In this document: piece after piece, positions 25,999-35,174 of the stretch | Numbering within the stretch: position 1 is the first letter of the stretch | How the letters are laid out: each line of letters opens with the position of its first letter | Source of the DNA: Ketobacter sp036337295 | Lineage (GTDB): Bacteria; Pseudomonadota; Gammaproteobacteria; Pseudomonadales; Ketobacteraceae | Assembly (NCBI GenBank): GCA_036337295.1 | Contig: JAYZEN010000001.1 | Span: 1,406,034 to 1,470,033 of the forward strand | Length of the DNA stretch: 64,000 nucleotides | Direction of reading: 5' to 3' | The notes under the pieces: model-generated | Database searches by the model: none | What the model was told of the DNA's origin: nothing | Seen by the model: only the letters and a program-made list of their open reading frames with translations | Program-made: the position numbers and the translations under genes

Positions 25999-26508
25999 AT
26001 GAAAACAATAACAACAGGACTATGTTTAGCCGCTCTGCTGGGCTCCGCCACTGTCGCCATGGCGGACAGCACCATTGTCAAAGTGCCGCGGGAAAACGGT
26101 GCCGTACACCAGGAGTTCAAGAACCTGCTGAACGAGACCCTGAGCAAGTTCCGCTCCGGCATCGGTCGGGTGGAACTGGTGGGTAATGCCGGTTCCAATA
26201 CCACCTGCAATGCCAACTTCTACACCTCTGGCGAGACCACCTTTGTCACCATGGCGGTGGCGGATGGGGATTTCTACAACGAGTTTTACATCGACCACCC
26301 TCATCAATCTTTCAAAAAGATCCTGTTCCAGAATCTGATCATGAGCGACGAGAACGTGGAGCTGAAGGTGGTACAACGGGACGGTGGCTACTCCATCGTG
26401 ACCGACGGCAAGAGCCTCAAGCTCTCGAGCAAGTCCCACGGAGTGGAGAGCCCCACCTGCCAGTTCTCCCTGGCCCAGGCCACCCTGCACGAAGGGGAAA
26501 CCGAGTAG
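25999..26508 (+). CDS. Exported protein of unknown function
   Basis: A 169-residue protein with a clear signal peptide (LCLAALLGSATVAMA, cleavage about residue 22). The mature part has no family motif I recognise; two cysteines (TTCNANF and SPTCQF) could form one disulphide in the periplasm. It begins 18 bases after the coiled-coil protein stop and ends just before a strong terminator, so the two are probably one transcript and may work together. Function unknown. Confidence 0.75.
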   Translation: MKTITTGLCLAALLGSATVAMADSTIVKVPRENGAVHQEFKNLLNETLSKFRSGIGRVELVGNAGSNTTCNANFYTSGETTFVTMAVADGDFYNEFYIDHPHQSFKKILFQNLIMSDENVELKVVQRDGGYSIVTDGKSLKLSSKSHGVESPTCQFSLAQATLHEGETE

Positions 26509-26521
26509 GTTTGCCAACACG

Positions 26522-26548
26522 AAAAAGCCACCGCGAGGTGGCTTTTTT
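26522..26548. terminator. Bidirectional terminator
   Basis: GCCACC-GCGA-GGTGGC flanked by AAAAA on the left and TTTTTT on the right gives a perfect stem that can stop transcription from both sides. It serves the plus-strand exported protein gene and the convergent lipoprotein gene. Confidence 0.92.
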
Positions 26549-26564
26549 ATGACAGTGTCCAGGG

Positions 26565-27086
26565 TTATTTGATGTCGTTGGGATCACCCACGAAATAATA
26601 GGTTTTCCACTCATTGTGGAACACCGTAGGCGAAGACGCCGCCACCACCGTGATGACCGCACTTTCGCCGGCCTTGGCGAACTCCGCTTTCACGCCGTCC
26701 CCCATATCCCGCTTGCCTTCTGTCAGCACCCATTCCGGCCCCAGGCACTGCCGGGTCACAGCCTTGGCTTTGCCATAGTGGTCCATGGCGGTTTCCTGGT
26801 TGGGCTCGGTTTGGGAGCAGACGTAGCTGAATTTGTCGGCACTCCAACCCCACACCTGGCAGGCATCCCCCACCAGGTGATAGCGGGCTTTCCACACCTG
26901 CATGATCTTGGCATTGGAAAGGGTGGTCTTCAGCTGGGGAAATCCGTGGCGGTGTCCCTGCACCAGCGCCTCGATTTTCTCGCAGTTGCTCATGGCGGCC
27001 ACCTGGCTGTCCATGGCCGTCTCCTGAGTGGTGGTACAACCGAACAGCGCCGCCACTGCCATCACACCCAACCATCGCTTCATCAT
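26565..27086 (-). CDS. Putative lipoprotein of unknown function
   Basis: A 173-residue protein with a lipobox (AVAALFGCTTT, Cys at residue 17). The residue after the Cys is Thr, not Asp, which in enterobacteria favours outer-membrane sorting. Three other cysteines (SNCEKIEAL, DACQVWGW, YVCSQTE) and RQCLGPEW suggest disulphides. I recognise no family. It lies downstream of, and in the same direction as, the 426-residue exported protein, with a short tandem repeat in the 86-base gap. Confidence 0.7.
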   Translation of the reverse strand: MMKRWLGVMAVAALFGCTTTQETAMDSQVAAMSNCEKIEALVQGHRHGFPQLKTTLSNAKIMQVWKARYHLVGDACQVWGWSADKFSYVCSQTEPNQETAMDHYGKAKAVTRQCLGPEWVLTEGKRDMGDGVKAEFAKAGESAVITVVAASSPTVFHNEWKTYYFVGDPNDIK

Positions 27087-27101
27087 GCGGAATTCCTTAT
27101 A

Positions 27102-27157
27102 TCATGTGCCTAGTTTCATGTGCCAAGTTTCACGTGCCAAGTTTCAGATGCCCGATT
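27102..27157. repeat. 14-bp tandem repeat, four units
   Basis: Four consecutive 14-base units: TCATGTGCCTAGTT, TCATGTGCCAAGTT, TCACGTGCCAAGTT and the more diverged TCAGATGCCCGATT. They occupy the gap between two minus-strand genes and lie upstream of the lipoprotein start. Confidence 0.85.
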
Positions 27158-27172
27158 GAATTGCCTGTCGTC

Positions 27173-28453
27173 CTACAAAGACCGTACTTCCAGATCCGGC
27201 AGAGTTCGGGTGTAGGGTGCAAACTCATTGGGATCGCCCTCAAAGCCGTCACTGATGAACATGCTCACCACAAAACCGATGAAGCCGGTCATGGGGAACT
27301 CATCGATGCCGTAGCCCACATTGGGCATCTGGCCTGGGAACACTTCCGGTGGATCATCATTTTCCAGATCATCCTTGTACAGCAGGGACATGGGCTCATC
27401 GAAATCACCCAGATAATCCACAAAGGCTAAAATATCCAGATTTCGCTTTGAAGTCACCCAGATCCAGTTGGAAGCGGGATTCAGGCCGGCTTCGATCATG
27501 GCCAACTCGTTGTCGTCCACTACGCCGTCCACCGTGGCGGGGTGATCGGGCCACTCCGAGGTGTAGGTGTTGGCACCCAGCAGGCGGTTGGCGTCGATGG
27601 ACATGGTGAGGGTTGGGTCCACCAGCAGCTTGCGCCGTAATTCCGGAATGATGCCACGCACGTCGTACATGATGGACTTGGGATAATGGTGGATCTGCAG
27701 GCTGAGCTGGAGGATGGAGACCCCGAACAGGTAGAGGTTGAAATCCAGCTGCGTGGTGGTGCGAATGGGGCCGATGATTTCGCCGGTGGGCAGGGCAATC
27801 ATCTGGTCATTGTTGAGTTCGGTATCGGTCACCGAGGTGAGGATGCCGGTGTTGAGCCGCAGCTTCATGGAATCCAGAGGCCGCTCACCCACGTAATTGA
27901 CGTAGCTGAAATCGTCCCATTTCAGGTGGTTTTTCTTGTTATAACGCAAACTGTAGAAATCGGTCTCCACCAGGCCCAGTTCCGCGCTGTAGCGTACATA
28001 CTGTTCCTCGGAGCGCAAGCGGGAATTACGCACCAGATAGACGAAGCGCTCCACACCATTCACATCGCGAGTGACGATTTCTGCTGCCATGTCACCGTCA
28101 TAGGGGGCTCTCGGGTCCCGGCGTGGGCCCGCATCCTTGAACAGGAACAGGATTTTATCGGTGCCATCCATCAGGTCCGGGCTGCCAGCCATGGGCACGT
28201 GCCAACCTTCGAAATAAATGGCACCACCGGTGTTGTACTGATCAATCTGGAAGGGAATGGGCTCCATCACCCCGTCCACCATGGCAGCCAGGGACAGATC
28301 TTCCAGTTTCCAGCCCAGCACCCAGGGAATGTCTTCGCCTTCCAGGGAGATCACCTTGAACGCATCAATCTGTTGCAGTGGGGGCACCAGGGCGTAGCTT
28401 TGGGCAGAGATGATCAGACTGAGTAGCACGAGGGCATATTTCGCTAAATTCAT
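27173..28453 (-). CDS. Exported protein of unknown function (426 aa)
   Basis: A signal peptide (VLLSLIISAQSYA, cleavage about residue 21) precedes a mature protein rich in acidic and aromatic residues with strand-like periodicity. No catalytic motif is visible. Features include QIDQYNTGGAIYFEGW, FVYLVRNSRLRSEEQYVRY, and near the C-terminus a hydrophobic stretch MTGFIGFVVSMFISDGF that could be a membrane anchor. It resembles conserved secreted proteins seen in Alcanivorax/Marinobacter-type genomes, but I cannot name the family. The promoter is probably in the 154-base gap shared with the divergent diguanylate cyclase. Confidence 0.7.
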   Translation of the reverse strand: MNLAKYALVLLSLIISAQSYALVPPLQQIDAFKVISLEGEDIPWVLGWKLEDLSLAAMVDGVMEPIPFQIDQYNTGGAIYFEGWHVPMAGSPDLMDGTDKILFLFKDAGPRRDPRAPYDGDMAAEIVTRDVNGVERFVYLVRNSRLRSEEQYVRYSAELGLVETDFYSLRYNKKNHLKWDDFSYVNYVGERPLDSMKLRLNTGILTSVTDTELNNDQMIALPTGEIIGPIRTTTQLDFNLYLFGVSILQLSLQIHHYPKSIMYDVRGIIPELRRKLLVDPTLTMSIDANRLLGANTYTSEWPDHPATVDGVVDDNELAMIEAGLNPASNWIWVTSKRNLDILAFVDYLGDFDEPMSLLYKDDLENDDPPEVFPGQMPNVGYGIDEFPMTGFIGFVVSMFISDGFEGDPNEFAPYTRTLPDLEVRSL

Positions 28454-28607
28454 ACGAACGACCTGTTTAGTTGTTATTCTTATAACCGCTGCCTATTGTA
28501 CACCCCCAAGACCCAAAATTAACCCCTGGAAAACGCAGCAAACAACCGCTTCCGACAGAGGGTGCTATTCTTAAGCGTGACCTCGCTATCTACGTGTAAA
28601 CCGGCTT

Positions 28608-30404
28608 ATGTACCGATACTTTATTGGCTTTTTGTTTCTTGCGCTGCAGGTGTGGAGCGCCCACGGCTCGCCCTTGCTATTGGACGACACCGGCAATGGT
28701 ATCAGTCTGAACCCGGCGCTCAGCTACCTGGAGGACCCGGACAGTCAGCTGCAACTTGATGACCTGCTCAGTCACTCGCAGCAATGGACCCCGAACGGCG
28801 AGAAAACCTTCAATAAAAGTTACAACGAATCCAGTTGGTGGCTGAAGCTGGAAATCGACAATCCCACCGAGCGTACCCAATCCCGCCTGTTAGAAATCAG
28901 TTATCCGGTGCTGGATTACGTTGATGTGTACCTGCTCTCCGGCGACGACCTCATTGCCCAGCACCAATTGGGGGACAAGTACCCCTATCACAAGCGGCTG
29001 TTCGACCACCGCAATTTCATCATTCCCCTCACCTGGGAGCCGCAGCAGCACCTGACGGTATACCTGAGGGTCAAAACCAGCAGCGCGGTGCAGGTGCCGG
29101 TGACCCTGTGGGATGAACAGTCCTTCTTTGGGTTCGATACCACCCGCACTATTCTGCAGGGCATTTTTTTCGGCACCATGATCGTGATCGCCGCCTACAA
29201 TCTGCTGATCTTTTTTGTGCTGGGGGAACGAACCTATCTGCTGTACGTGGGTTATGTACTCTGCATGCCCCTGTTTCTGGCGAGCCTTGGAGGGTACTCC
29301 TTCCGCTACCTGTGGCCCACCTTCACCCAGTGGAATGACCAGTCGATCATTGTGTTTCTGTCCGGGGTGGTGATTTTTGGTGCGTCCTTCACCCGCAGCT
29401 TTCTTAAAGTGCGGAATTATTCTCCTGGCATCGACCGGGCGTTGGTGGTGTTCTGGGGCGGCAGTATCCTGTTGGCGGTCAGTGCGTTCTTCCTTCCCTA
29501 TCACTACAACATCGTTGCCCTGATCATCTGGGCGGCTGGGGCCTGCATTACCGCGCTGCTGTCCGGCTGCGTGTGCTGGTACAAGGGGCAGATCACCGCC
29601 AAATACTACACCATCGCCTGGACCTCCATGTTATCCGGTGGCCTGATCCTGGCCATGAACAAAGCCGGCATCCTGCCGAGCAACCTGTTCACCGAATACG
29701 GCACCCACATCGGCTCAGCCCTGGAGGTGGTGCTGTTGTCTTTTGCACTGGCGGAACGCATCAATGCCGAGCGCCGGATGCGCTATGAAGCCCAGGAACA
29801 CGCCCTGATCGCCACCCAGCGGGCCAATGAGGAACTGGAAGGCCGGGTGCAGGAACGCACCCGTGAATTGGAGGACCTGACCCGGCAGCTGCGGGATCTG
29901 AGCAACACCGACCAACTCACCGGCCTGCACAACCGTCGTCATCTGGATTCGGTGATGCTGGAGGAATGGGAGCGGGGCAAACGTTACAAACGCCCGCTGG
30001 CGGTGATCCTGATGGACATCGACCACTTCAAGAACGTAAACGACACCCACGGCCACCCGGTGGGGGACGACTGCCTGCAGGAAGTGGCCAAGCGGGTTCA
30101 GGCCGGGGTGCGCTGGCCGACGGATTTTGCCTCCCGCTATGGGGGTGAGGAGTTCTGCATCATTCTGCCGGAAACCGAGGTGGAGGGCGCGCTCACGGTG
30201 GCCGAGCGCATCCGCTCCCTGATTGAAAGCGACCCGATTCTGACCCGCAACGGCCCCCTGCCCATCACCATCAGCGCCGGCGTTCATTCCCTGGTGCCGG
30301 ATGCCAACAACACCCCACAATCCTTGCTGGAACAGGCGGATATGGCCCTGTACCAGGCCAAACAACAGGGCCGCAACCGGGTGTGCCCACGCCAGGCGGC
30401 CTGA
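28608..30404 (+). CDS. 7TMR-DISM membrane diguanylate cyclase (GGDEF)
   Basis: A 598-residue sensor: signal sequence (1-20), a periplasmic DISMED2-type domain (about 30-160, SSWWLKLEIDNPTERTQSRLLEI), seven transmembrane helices (about 180-385), a coiled-coil linker (about 395-430) and a GGDEF domain (about 435-595). The catalytic site is SRYGGEEF and the metal site is MDIDHFKNVNDTHGH, so it should make cyclic di-GMP from GTP. The inhibitory I-site, normally R-x-x-D five residues before the GGEEF segment, reads WPTD here, so product inhibition may be weak. The periplasmic ligand is unknown. Confidence 0.92.
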   Translation: MYRYFIGFLFLALQVWSAHGSPLLLDDTGNGISLNPALSYLEDPDSQLQLDDLLSHSQQWTPNGEKTFNKSYNESSWWLKLEIDNPTERTQSRLLEISYPVLDYVDVYLLSGDDLIAQHQLGDKYPYHKRLFDHRNFIIPLTWEPQQHLTVYLRVKTSSAVQVPVTLWDEQSFFGFDTTRTILQGIFFGTMIVIAAYNLLIFFVLGERTYLLYVGYVLCMPLFLASLGGYSFRYLWPTFTQWNDQSIIVFLSGVVIFGASFTRSFLKVRNYSPGIDRALVVFWGGSILLAVSAFFLPYHYNIVALIIWAAGACITALLSGCVCWYKGQITAKYYTIAWTSMLSGGLILAMNKAGILPSNLFTEYGTHIGSALEVVLLSFALAERINAERRMRYEAQEHALIATQRANEELEGRVQERTRELEDLTRQLRDLSNTDQLTGLHNRRHLDSVMLEEWERGKRYKRPLAVILMDIDHFKNVNDTHGHPVGDDCLQEVAKRVQAGVRWPTDFASRYGGEEFCIILPETEVEGALTVAERIRSLIESDPILTRNGPLPITISAGVHSLVPDANNTPQSLLEQADMALYQAKQQGRNRVCPRQAA

Positions 30405-30507
30405 CATTCCGCCTTGCCCTGCCCCTGGCAATAGCCTGTACCAATCGGCTTGATAGGCAGACCTGATCGACTATGCTGAAAAGTATCATCCATTTTGTAT
30501 AGTCGCT

Positions 30508-32124
30508 ATGTCCTGGCTGAAGCATATTTCCTGGCGTTATAAATTGATTGCCATGTGCGTGATGCCCGCCCTGGTGGCCGTCGGCTGCGTTTTGCTGGCG
30601 GGTTTCACCCTCACCCAGCAGAATCAGGCCCTGACCCAGGCCATTGAGGAATCCCAGCAGCGCCAGCACCAGGCCAACAGCACCCTGATGGCCATCATGC
30701 GGCTACAGCGGGATCTGCAGGCCCTGATCGCCTCCAACACCCCGGAGCTGATCCGGGAAAACGCCATTGCCACCATCAAGGCCTCCTCCACTCTGGATGA
30801 GCAGATCCAACGCCTGGAGGAAACCATCCCCGACAGCGATGCGGTGAAAACCCTGAAACAGGAGCTGGCGGACCTCCGGCCACTGCAGATGAAAGTCATC
30901 GGCTATGGCAAAAAGAACCGGGATGACGATGCCAACGCGGCCTTCAAGACCATTGCGCCGCAGACCGCCCGCATCATCAGTAATGCCCAGAGCATTCTGG
31001 ACAACGAATTCAAAAAGCTCACCGGCCTGACGGAAACCAATCGGGAACGCAACGTCACCATCATGACCAGCCTGGCCACCTGGACCGTGCTGGGTCTGTT
31101 ACTGACGGCGGTGATCGCCTGCATCCTGATTCGCCAACTGGTGTCCTCCATGGGCCGCATTCAGGATTCCATGGGGCGTTTCGCCAAGGGCGACCTCAAT
31201 ATTGATCTGCGCGAAAGCGGCAGCGATGAGGTCTCACGGACCTTTGGGGCCATCAACTCGGCGGTGGAAGCCACCAGCCGCATTGTGAACAACCTGCAAC
31301 GCCAGTCCGGACAATTGGATGCCAGCGCCGGACAGGTTAATCACAGCGCCCACACTGCTGCCGCCAACGCGCAACAGGTGGCCAGCCATGTACTGTCCAT
31401 CAACGACAAGGTGTCACAGCTGCTGCAGATCGCCAACCAGGTCAGCGCCATTCTGGAAAGCAGCAGCAATGACGCCGAAGACACCGCCAAAAGCTGCGCC
31501 GAGGCCAACCTCCGCATCATTGAATCCGCCCAGCTGCAGCAACAGTTTGAATCCCAGGTGCATTCATTGTCGCGGCAAATCACCACCCTGTCGGAATCCG
31601 CCAATTCCATCACCAGCATTGCCGTCACCATTCAGAGTGTGTCAGAACAGACCAACCTGCTGGCGTTGAATGCCGCCATTGAGGCCGCCCGCGCCGGGGA
31701 GCAGGGGCGGGGCTTTGCGGTGGTGGCCGATGAGGTAAGGGCACTGGCCAATCGCAGTGGTGACGCGGTCCAGGAGATCTCCGGTCTGGCCTCCACCATG
31801 ACCCATCACTTCCAACAGGTCACCGATTTGCTGGAAGTGGTGAACACCGAACTGCAAAGCAATCTGGCCCTGTTCGAACACAGTGCCAATGATGTGAAAC
31901 GGGCCAACGAGCATTCTGATCATTCCCGTCAACAAATTCTGTCTGCCCTGAATATCAACCGCTCGCAACTGCAGGGCATCGATGACATTCACCATCACAT
32001 CGAGCAATTACAGGAAATCAGCGATTCGGCACTGAGCAGCGCCTCGCAGATGGACGAACTTTCCAACAATCTGTCGGCGTCCTCCAATACGCTGACCAAT
32101 ATGGTGTCTTTTTTCAAACAATAA
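30508..32124 (+). CDS. Methyl-accepting chemotaxis protein
   Basis: A 538-residue chemoreceptor: transmembrane helix 1 at about 11-33, a helical periplasmic domain to about 188, transmembrane helix 2 at about 190-212, HAMP domain (about 213-265) and a cytoplasmic signalling hairpin. The tip has the conserved block EQTNLLALNAAIEAARAGEQ (about 379-398) followed by GRGFAVVADEVRALANRS. It relays periplasmic signals to CheA/CheW. No CheB/CheR-tethering C-terminal pentapeptide is visible. The di-haem peroxidase gene starts 12 bases after its stop, so it is probably co-transcribed with periplasmic redox genes. Confidence 0.95.
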   Translation: MSWLKHISWRYKLIAMCVMPALVAVGCVLLAGFTLTQQNQALTQAIEESQQRQHQANSTLMAIMRLQRDLQALIASNTPELIRENAIATIKASSTLDEQIQRLEETIPDSDAVKTLKQELADLRPLQMKVIGYGKKNRDDDANAAFKTIAPQTARIISNAQSILDNEFKKLTGLTETNRERNVTIMTSLATWTVLGLLLTAVIACILIRQLVSSMGRIQDSMGRFAKGDLNIDLRESGSDEVSRTFGAINSAVEATSRIVNNLQRQSGQLDASAGQVNHSAHTAAANAQQVASHVLSINDKVSQLLQIANQVSAILESSSNDAEDTAKSCAEANLRIIESAQLQQQFESQVHSLSRQITTLSESANSITSIAVTIQSVSEQTNLLALNAAIEAARAGEQGRGFAVVADEVRALANRSGDAVQEISGLASTMTHHFQQVTDLLEVVNTELQSNLALFEHSANDVKRANEHSDHSRQQILSALNINRSQLQGIDDIHHHIEQLQEISDSALSSASQMDELSNNLSASSNTLTNMVSFFKQ

Positions 32125-32136
32125 CAAGGAGGTTGT

Positions 32137-33186
32137 ATGACTAACCGATACTGGGCGACCATGTTTGGCCTGTGGTGCGCCATCACCAGTGGACTGGCGC
32201 TGGCCGACAGCGACTATGTGTACAAAGCCGGAGACCCGAGCCTGCAAGAGTGGTTGCTGCCCGCAGTCCCTCACCCGAAAAACAATGCCCCCAGTGCGGA
32301 ACGGGCCAGCCTGGGCAAGATGCTGTTTTTTGATCCGCGCTTGAGTGGCGACGGCAATATGTCCTGCGCCACCTGTCACAGTCCGTTGTTCGGCTGGTCC
32401 GACGGCCTGCCCACCGCCAAGGGTTTCAAGAGCAAGGTTTTGGGCCGGGCCTCCCCCACCGTCACCAACACCGCCTTCAATCACCTGCAAATGTGGGACG
32501 GCCGCAAGAAATCCCTGGAAGACCAGGCCATTGGCCCCATGTTGTCCAGCGCAGAAATGAACGTGGACCTGTCGATGGCCCTGCGCTTCTTGCAGAACAA
32601 TGCCACCTATGTGGCGGCGTTTGAACGGGCCTATCCGGGCCAGGGCATTACCGATGAAACCCTGGCCATGGCCATCGCCAATTTTGAGAGAACCGTGATC
32701 AGCAACAACTCTCCCTTCGATCGCTGGATCAAAGGTGACGCCAAAGCGATGACGGCGCAGCAGGTGAATGGCTTCAAACTGTTTGTGGACCCGGCCAAAG
32801 GCAATTGCGCCGTGTGCCATTCCGCGCCCAATTTCACCGACAACGGTTTCCACAACATTGGGCTGGATTCCTGGGGAATGGAGAATCCGGACATGGGCCG
32901 CTATGCCATCAAACCCATCGGTCTGATGAAAGGGGCTTTCAAAACCCCGACCCTGCGCGACATCACCCTGACTGCACCGTATTTTCACGACGGCTCAGCC
33001 ATGACGTTGAAGGACGTGGTGGATCACTATGAAACCGGCGGCACCGTAACCACGAATCTGTCCCCCAACATGAAAAAGCTCAGCCTTTCCCAACAGGAAA
33101 AAGCAGACCTGGTGGAATTCATGAAAGCACTGACCACGCCGCCCGAACCATTTGCACTGCCCGTTCTGCCACCCAACACCTTTTGA
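32137..33186 (+). CDS. Di-haem cytochrome c peroxidase / MauG family protein
   Basis: A 349-residue periplasmic protein with signal peptide ending near SGLALA and two haem-binding C-x-x-C-H sites, CATCH at about residues 77-81 and CAVCH at 224-228. MLFFDPRLSGDGNMSCATCH, AFKTPTLRDI and TAPYFHDGSAMTL are conserved in bacterial di-haem peroxidases. It reduces hydrogen peroxide using electrons from small periplasmic carriers; related MauG proteins oxidise protein residues. The adjacent cupredoxin and cytochrome genes are likely electron donors. Confidence 0.93.
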   Translation: MTNRYWATMFGLWCAITSGLALADSDYVYKAGDPSLQEWLLPAVPHPKNNAPSAERASLGKMLFFDPRLSGDGNMSCATCHSPLFGWSDGLPTAKGFKSKVLGRASPTVTNTAFNHLQMWDGRKKSLEDQAIGPMLSSAEMNVDLSMALRFLQNNATYVAAFERAYPGQGITDETLAMAIANFERTVISNNSPFDRWIKGDAKAMTAQQVNGFKLFVDPAKGNCAVCHSAPNFTDNGFHNIGLDSWGMENPDMGRYAIKPIGLMKGAFKTPTLRDITLTAPYFHDGSAMTLKDVVDHYETGGTVTTNLSPNMKKLSLSQQEKADLVEFMKALTTPPEPFALPVLPPNTF

Positions 33187-33205
33187 CCGGACAAGGAGTC
33201 TTACC

Positions 33206-33523
33206 ATGCACACCCGTTTACTCTTGATCGTTCCCGCTCTGTTGTTCAGTGCCAATTTGCTGGCCGAGCAATTCGAAGTGGGCCAGAAGGATAAAAAGTT
33301 CACCCAGGATCAGCTCAGCATCAAAGTGGGTGACACCGTCAAGTTCACCAACAACGATCCGTTCTTTCACAACGTGTTCAGTCTGAGCGATGCCGAGATG
33401 TTCGATCTGGGATCTTATCCCCAGGGCGAATCCCGTGACGTCACCTTCGAGACGGCCGGAGAGGTGGAAGTGGAATGCGCGATCCACCCGGAAATGCGGA
33501 TGACCATTCAGGTACAGGAATAG
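33206..33523 (+). CDS. Plastocyanin-like cupredoxin (periplasmic)
   Basis: A 105-residue type I copper protein with signal peptide ending LLAEQ (cleavage about residue 20). The copper ligands are in order His55 (PFFHN), Cys91, His94 and Met97 (ECAIHPEM). The spacing is that of plastocyanin/pseudoazurin-like proteins often found with MauG/cytochrome c peroxidase genes. It carries single electrons in the periplasm. I chose ATG 33206, which has AAGGAG upstream and yields a signal peptide at once; an upstream in-frame ATG at 33152 would overlap the peroxidase gene. Confidence 0.92.
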   Translation: MHTRLLLIVPALLFSANLLAEQFEVGQKDKKFTQDQLSIKVGDTVKFTNNDPFFHNVFSLSDAEMFDLGSYPQGESRDVTFETAGEVEVECAIHPEMRMTIQVQE

Positions 33524-33527
33524 GCTC

Positions 33528-34226
33528 ATGTGGATGCAAGGGATTGTACTGCTCGTTGCCGTGGGCCTGACGCTGTTCAGTCATCCGCTTGCGGCCCAGG
33601 TGGACTACGAAGACCCCACTCCCAGCGTGGAGCTGGGTGCCAAGGTTTACGCTGCCCGCTGCGTGCTGTGCCATGGTGGTAAAGGCATGGGTGAGGGGAT
33701 ATTACCGATGCGACTGAAGGAGTATCCCAACACGTCGCTCATCACCAGCCGGGTGGCGCAAGACCGGGCCGGGGTGCTGAATGCCACGGTACTGGGACCC
33801 CATTACCGCGACATTTCCCATTACATGCCGCCCTTTGGCAAAGAGCTGAGCTGGAGTGAACTGGAATCCGTTTCCGATTTTGTGATGTTGCTGCGTACGG
33901 ATAAAACCCGCGCCTATGCCCTGCTGGCCAACGTGGACAGCGGCCGCTCGGCGGATCGCAAACTGGGGCAACAGATTTACAGCACCCGCTGTGTGCTGTG
34001 CCATGGCCAGTTCGGTGAAGGGGATGGCCGCATGTCCAAGCTGCTGAAAACCCCGCCGCCAGCGGACCTGACTGCGTCGCGCCTGCCGGATCAGTATCTG
34101 AAGGACATCATTGTAAAAGGTGGAGAAGCAGTGGGCCGTTCCAAACACATGCCGCCCTGGGGTGATCAGCTGACCGATGCGGAAATCAATTCGCTGATGT
34201 TGTACCTGAAAGCCATACGGGACTGA
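33528..34226 (+). CDS. Two-haem c-type cytochrome
   Basis: A 232-residue protein with signal sequence (VLLVAVGLTLFSHPLAA) and two cytochrome c domains. The haem sites are CVLCHGGKGMGEG (Cys45/Cys48/His49) and CVLCHGQFGEGDG (Cys155/Cys158/His159). The distal methionines are probably in HYMPPFG and HMPPWGD. The two halves resemble each other, implying an internal duplication. It begins 4 bases after the cupredoxin stop and 3 bases before msrP, so it is firmly in the redox operon and probably passes electrons to the di-haem peroxidase. Confidence 0.93.
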   Translation: MWMQGIVLLVAVGLTLFSHPLAAQVDYEDPTPSVELGAKVYAARCVLCHGGKGMGEGILPMRLKEYPNTSLITSRVAQDRAGVLNATVLGPHYRDISHYMPPFGKELSWSELESVSDFVMLLRTDKTRAYALLANVDSGRSADRKLGQQIYSTRCVLCHGQFGEGDGRMSKLLKTPPPADLTASRLPDQYLKDIIVKGGEAVGRSKHMPPWGDQLTDAEINSLMLYLKAIRD

Positions 34227-34229
34227 ACG

Positions 34230-35174
34230 ATGGGATGGCAGTATCCGATCCCACCGGCCAGCCAAATCACCGACCCCAAGGTGTTCCAGCAACGCCGCCG
34301 GTTGTTGCAGACCCTGCCCCTGGCGGGTTTGGGGCTGGCCTTGCCGCAACTCGCCCAGGGCAGCGAGGCCTGCCCGGCGCCGTCCGCAGCGCACAGCATC
34401 GTGCCGCCCATCGCCGAACCCGCCAGCCCCATTACCCCCAAAAAATACGCCACCGGCTACAACAACTATTACGAGTTCTCCACCGACAAGGAAGCGGTGC
34501 GCATCCTGGCCCGCCGCCTGACCCTGTCACCCTGGGAGCTGACCCTGTCCGGCGCCGTGGCAAACCCCCTGACGTTGGATCTGGACGCCATTGCCAAATT
34601 GTGCCTGGTGGAACGCATCTATCGTTTTCGTTGTGTGGAAGGCTGGTCCATGGTGGTGCCCTGGGAGGGTGTCATGCTCAAGGACATCATCGCCCTGGCA
34701 CAACCTCTGTCCAACGCGCGTTATGTGCGGTTCCGCGCCATCGTCAATCCCAAAGAGATGATCGGCCAGCGCCATCCCACCCTGGACTGGCCCTACGAGG
34801 AAGCCCTGCGCCTGGACGAAGCCATGCACCCCCTCACCCTGCTGGCCACTGGCTTGTACGGCGCCAGCCTGCCACCGCAGAACGGCGCCCCACTGCGCTT
34901 GGTGGTGCCCTGGAAATACGGTTTCAAGAGCATCAAGGCGGTACAACACATTGAACTGCTGACGGAACAACCCACCACCACCTGGCAACGGGCCGCGCCC
35001 CGGGAATACGGCTTTTACGCCAACGTCAATCCGGAGGTGGCCCATCCCCGCTGGAGTCAGCGCCGGGAAGTACCCCTGGGCCAGAGCCGCAAACAGCCTA
35101 CCCTGATGTTCAATGGTTACGCCGAGCTGGTGGCGCACTTGTACCAGGGCCTCGATCTGCAGCAACACTACTGA
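34230..35174 (+). CDS. msrP: Protein-methionine-sulfoxide reductase catalytic subunit MsrP
   Basis: A 314-residue molybdopterin protein of the sulfite-oxidase fold. The molybdenum-ligand Cys is in YRFRCVEGWSMVVPW (about residue 136). Other family blocks are GYNNYYEFSTDKEAV, HPLTLLATGLYG and LRLVVPWKYGFKSIK. QQRRRLLQTL near residue 25 followed by a hydrophobic stretch is a twin-arginine signal, as expected for a periplasmic Mo enzyme. It reduces oxidised methionines of envelope proteins and receives electrons from MsrQ. The msrQ ATG overlaps its stop by one base. Confidence 0.96.
   Translation: MGWQYPIPPASQITDPKVFQQRRRLLQTLPLAGLGLALPQLAQGSEACPAPSAAHSIVPPIAEPASPITPKKYATGYNNYYEFSTDKEAVRILARRLTLSPWELTLSGAVANPLTLDLDAIAKLCLVERIYRFRCVEGWSMVVPWEGVMLKDIIALAQPLSNARYVRFRAIVNPKEMIGQRHPTLDWPYEEALRLDEAMHPLTLLATGLYGASLPPQNGAPLRLVVPWKYGFKSIKAVQHIELLTEQPTTTWQRAAPREYGFYANVNPEVAHPRWSQRREVPLGQSRKQPTLMFNGYAELVAHLYQGLDLQQHY

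Noticed and set aside
33152..33205. Extended N-terminus of the cupredoxin (MHCPFCHPTPF...)
   Set aside because: It overlaps the upstream peroxidase gene in another frame and hides the signal peptide; ATG 33206 has a good ribosome binding site.
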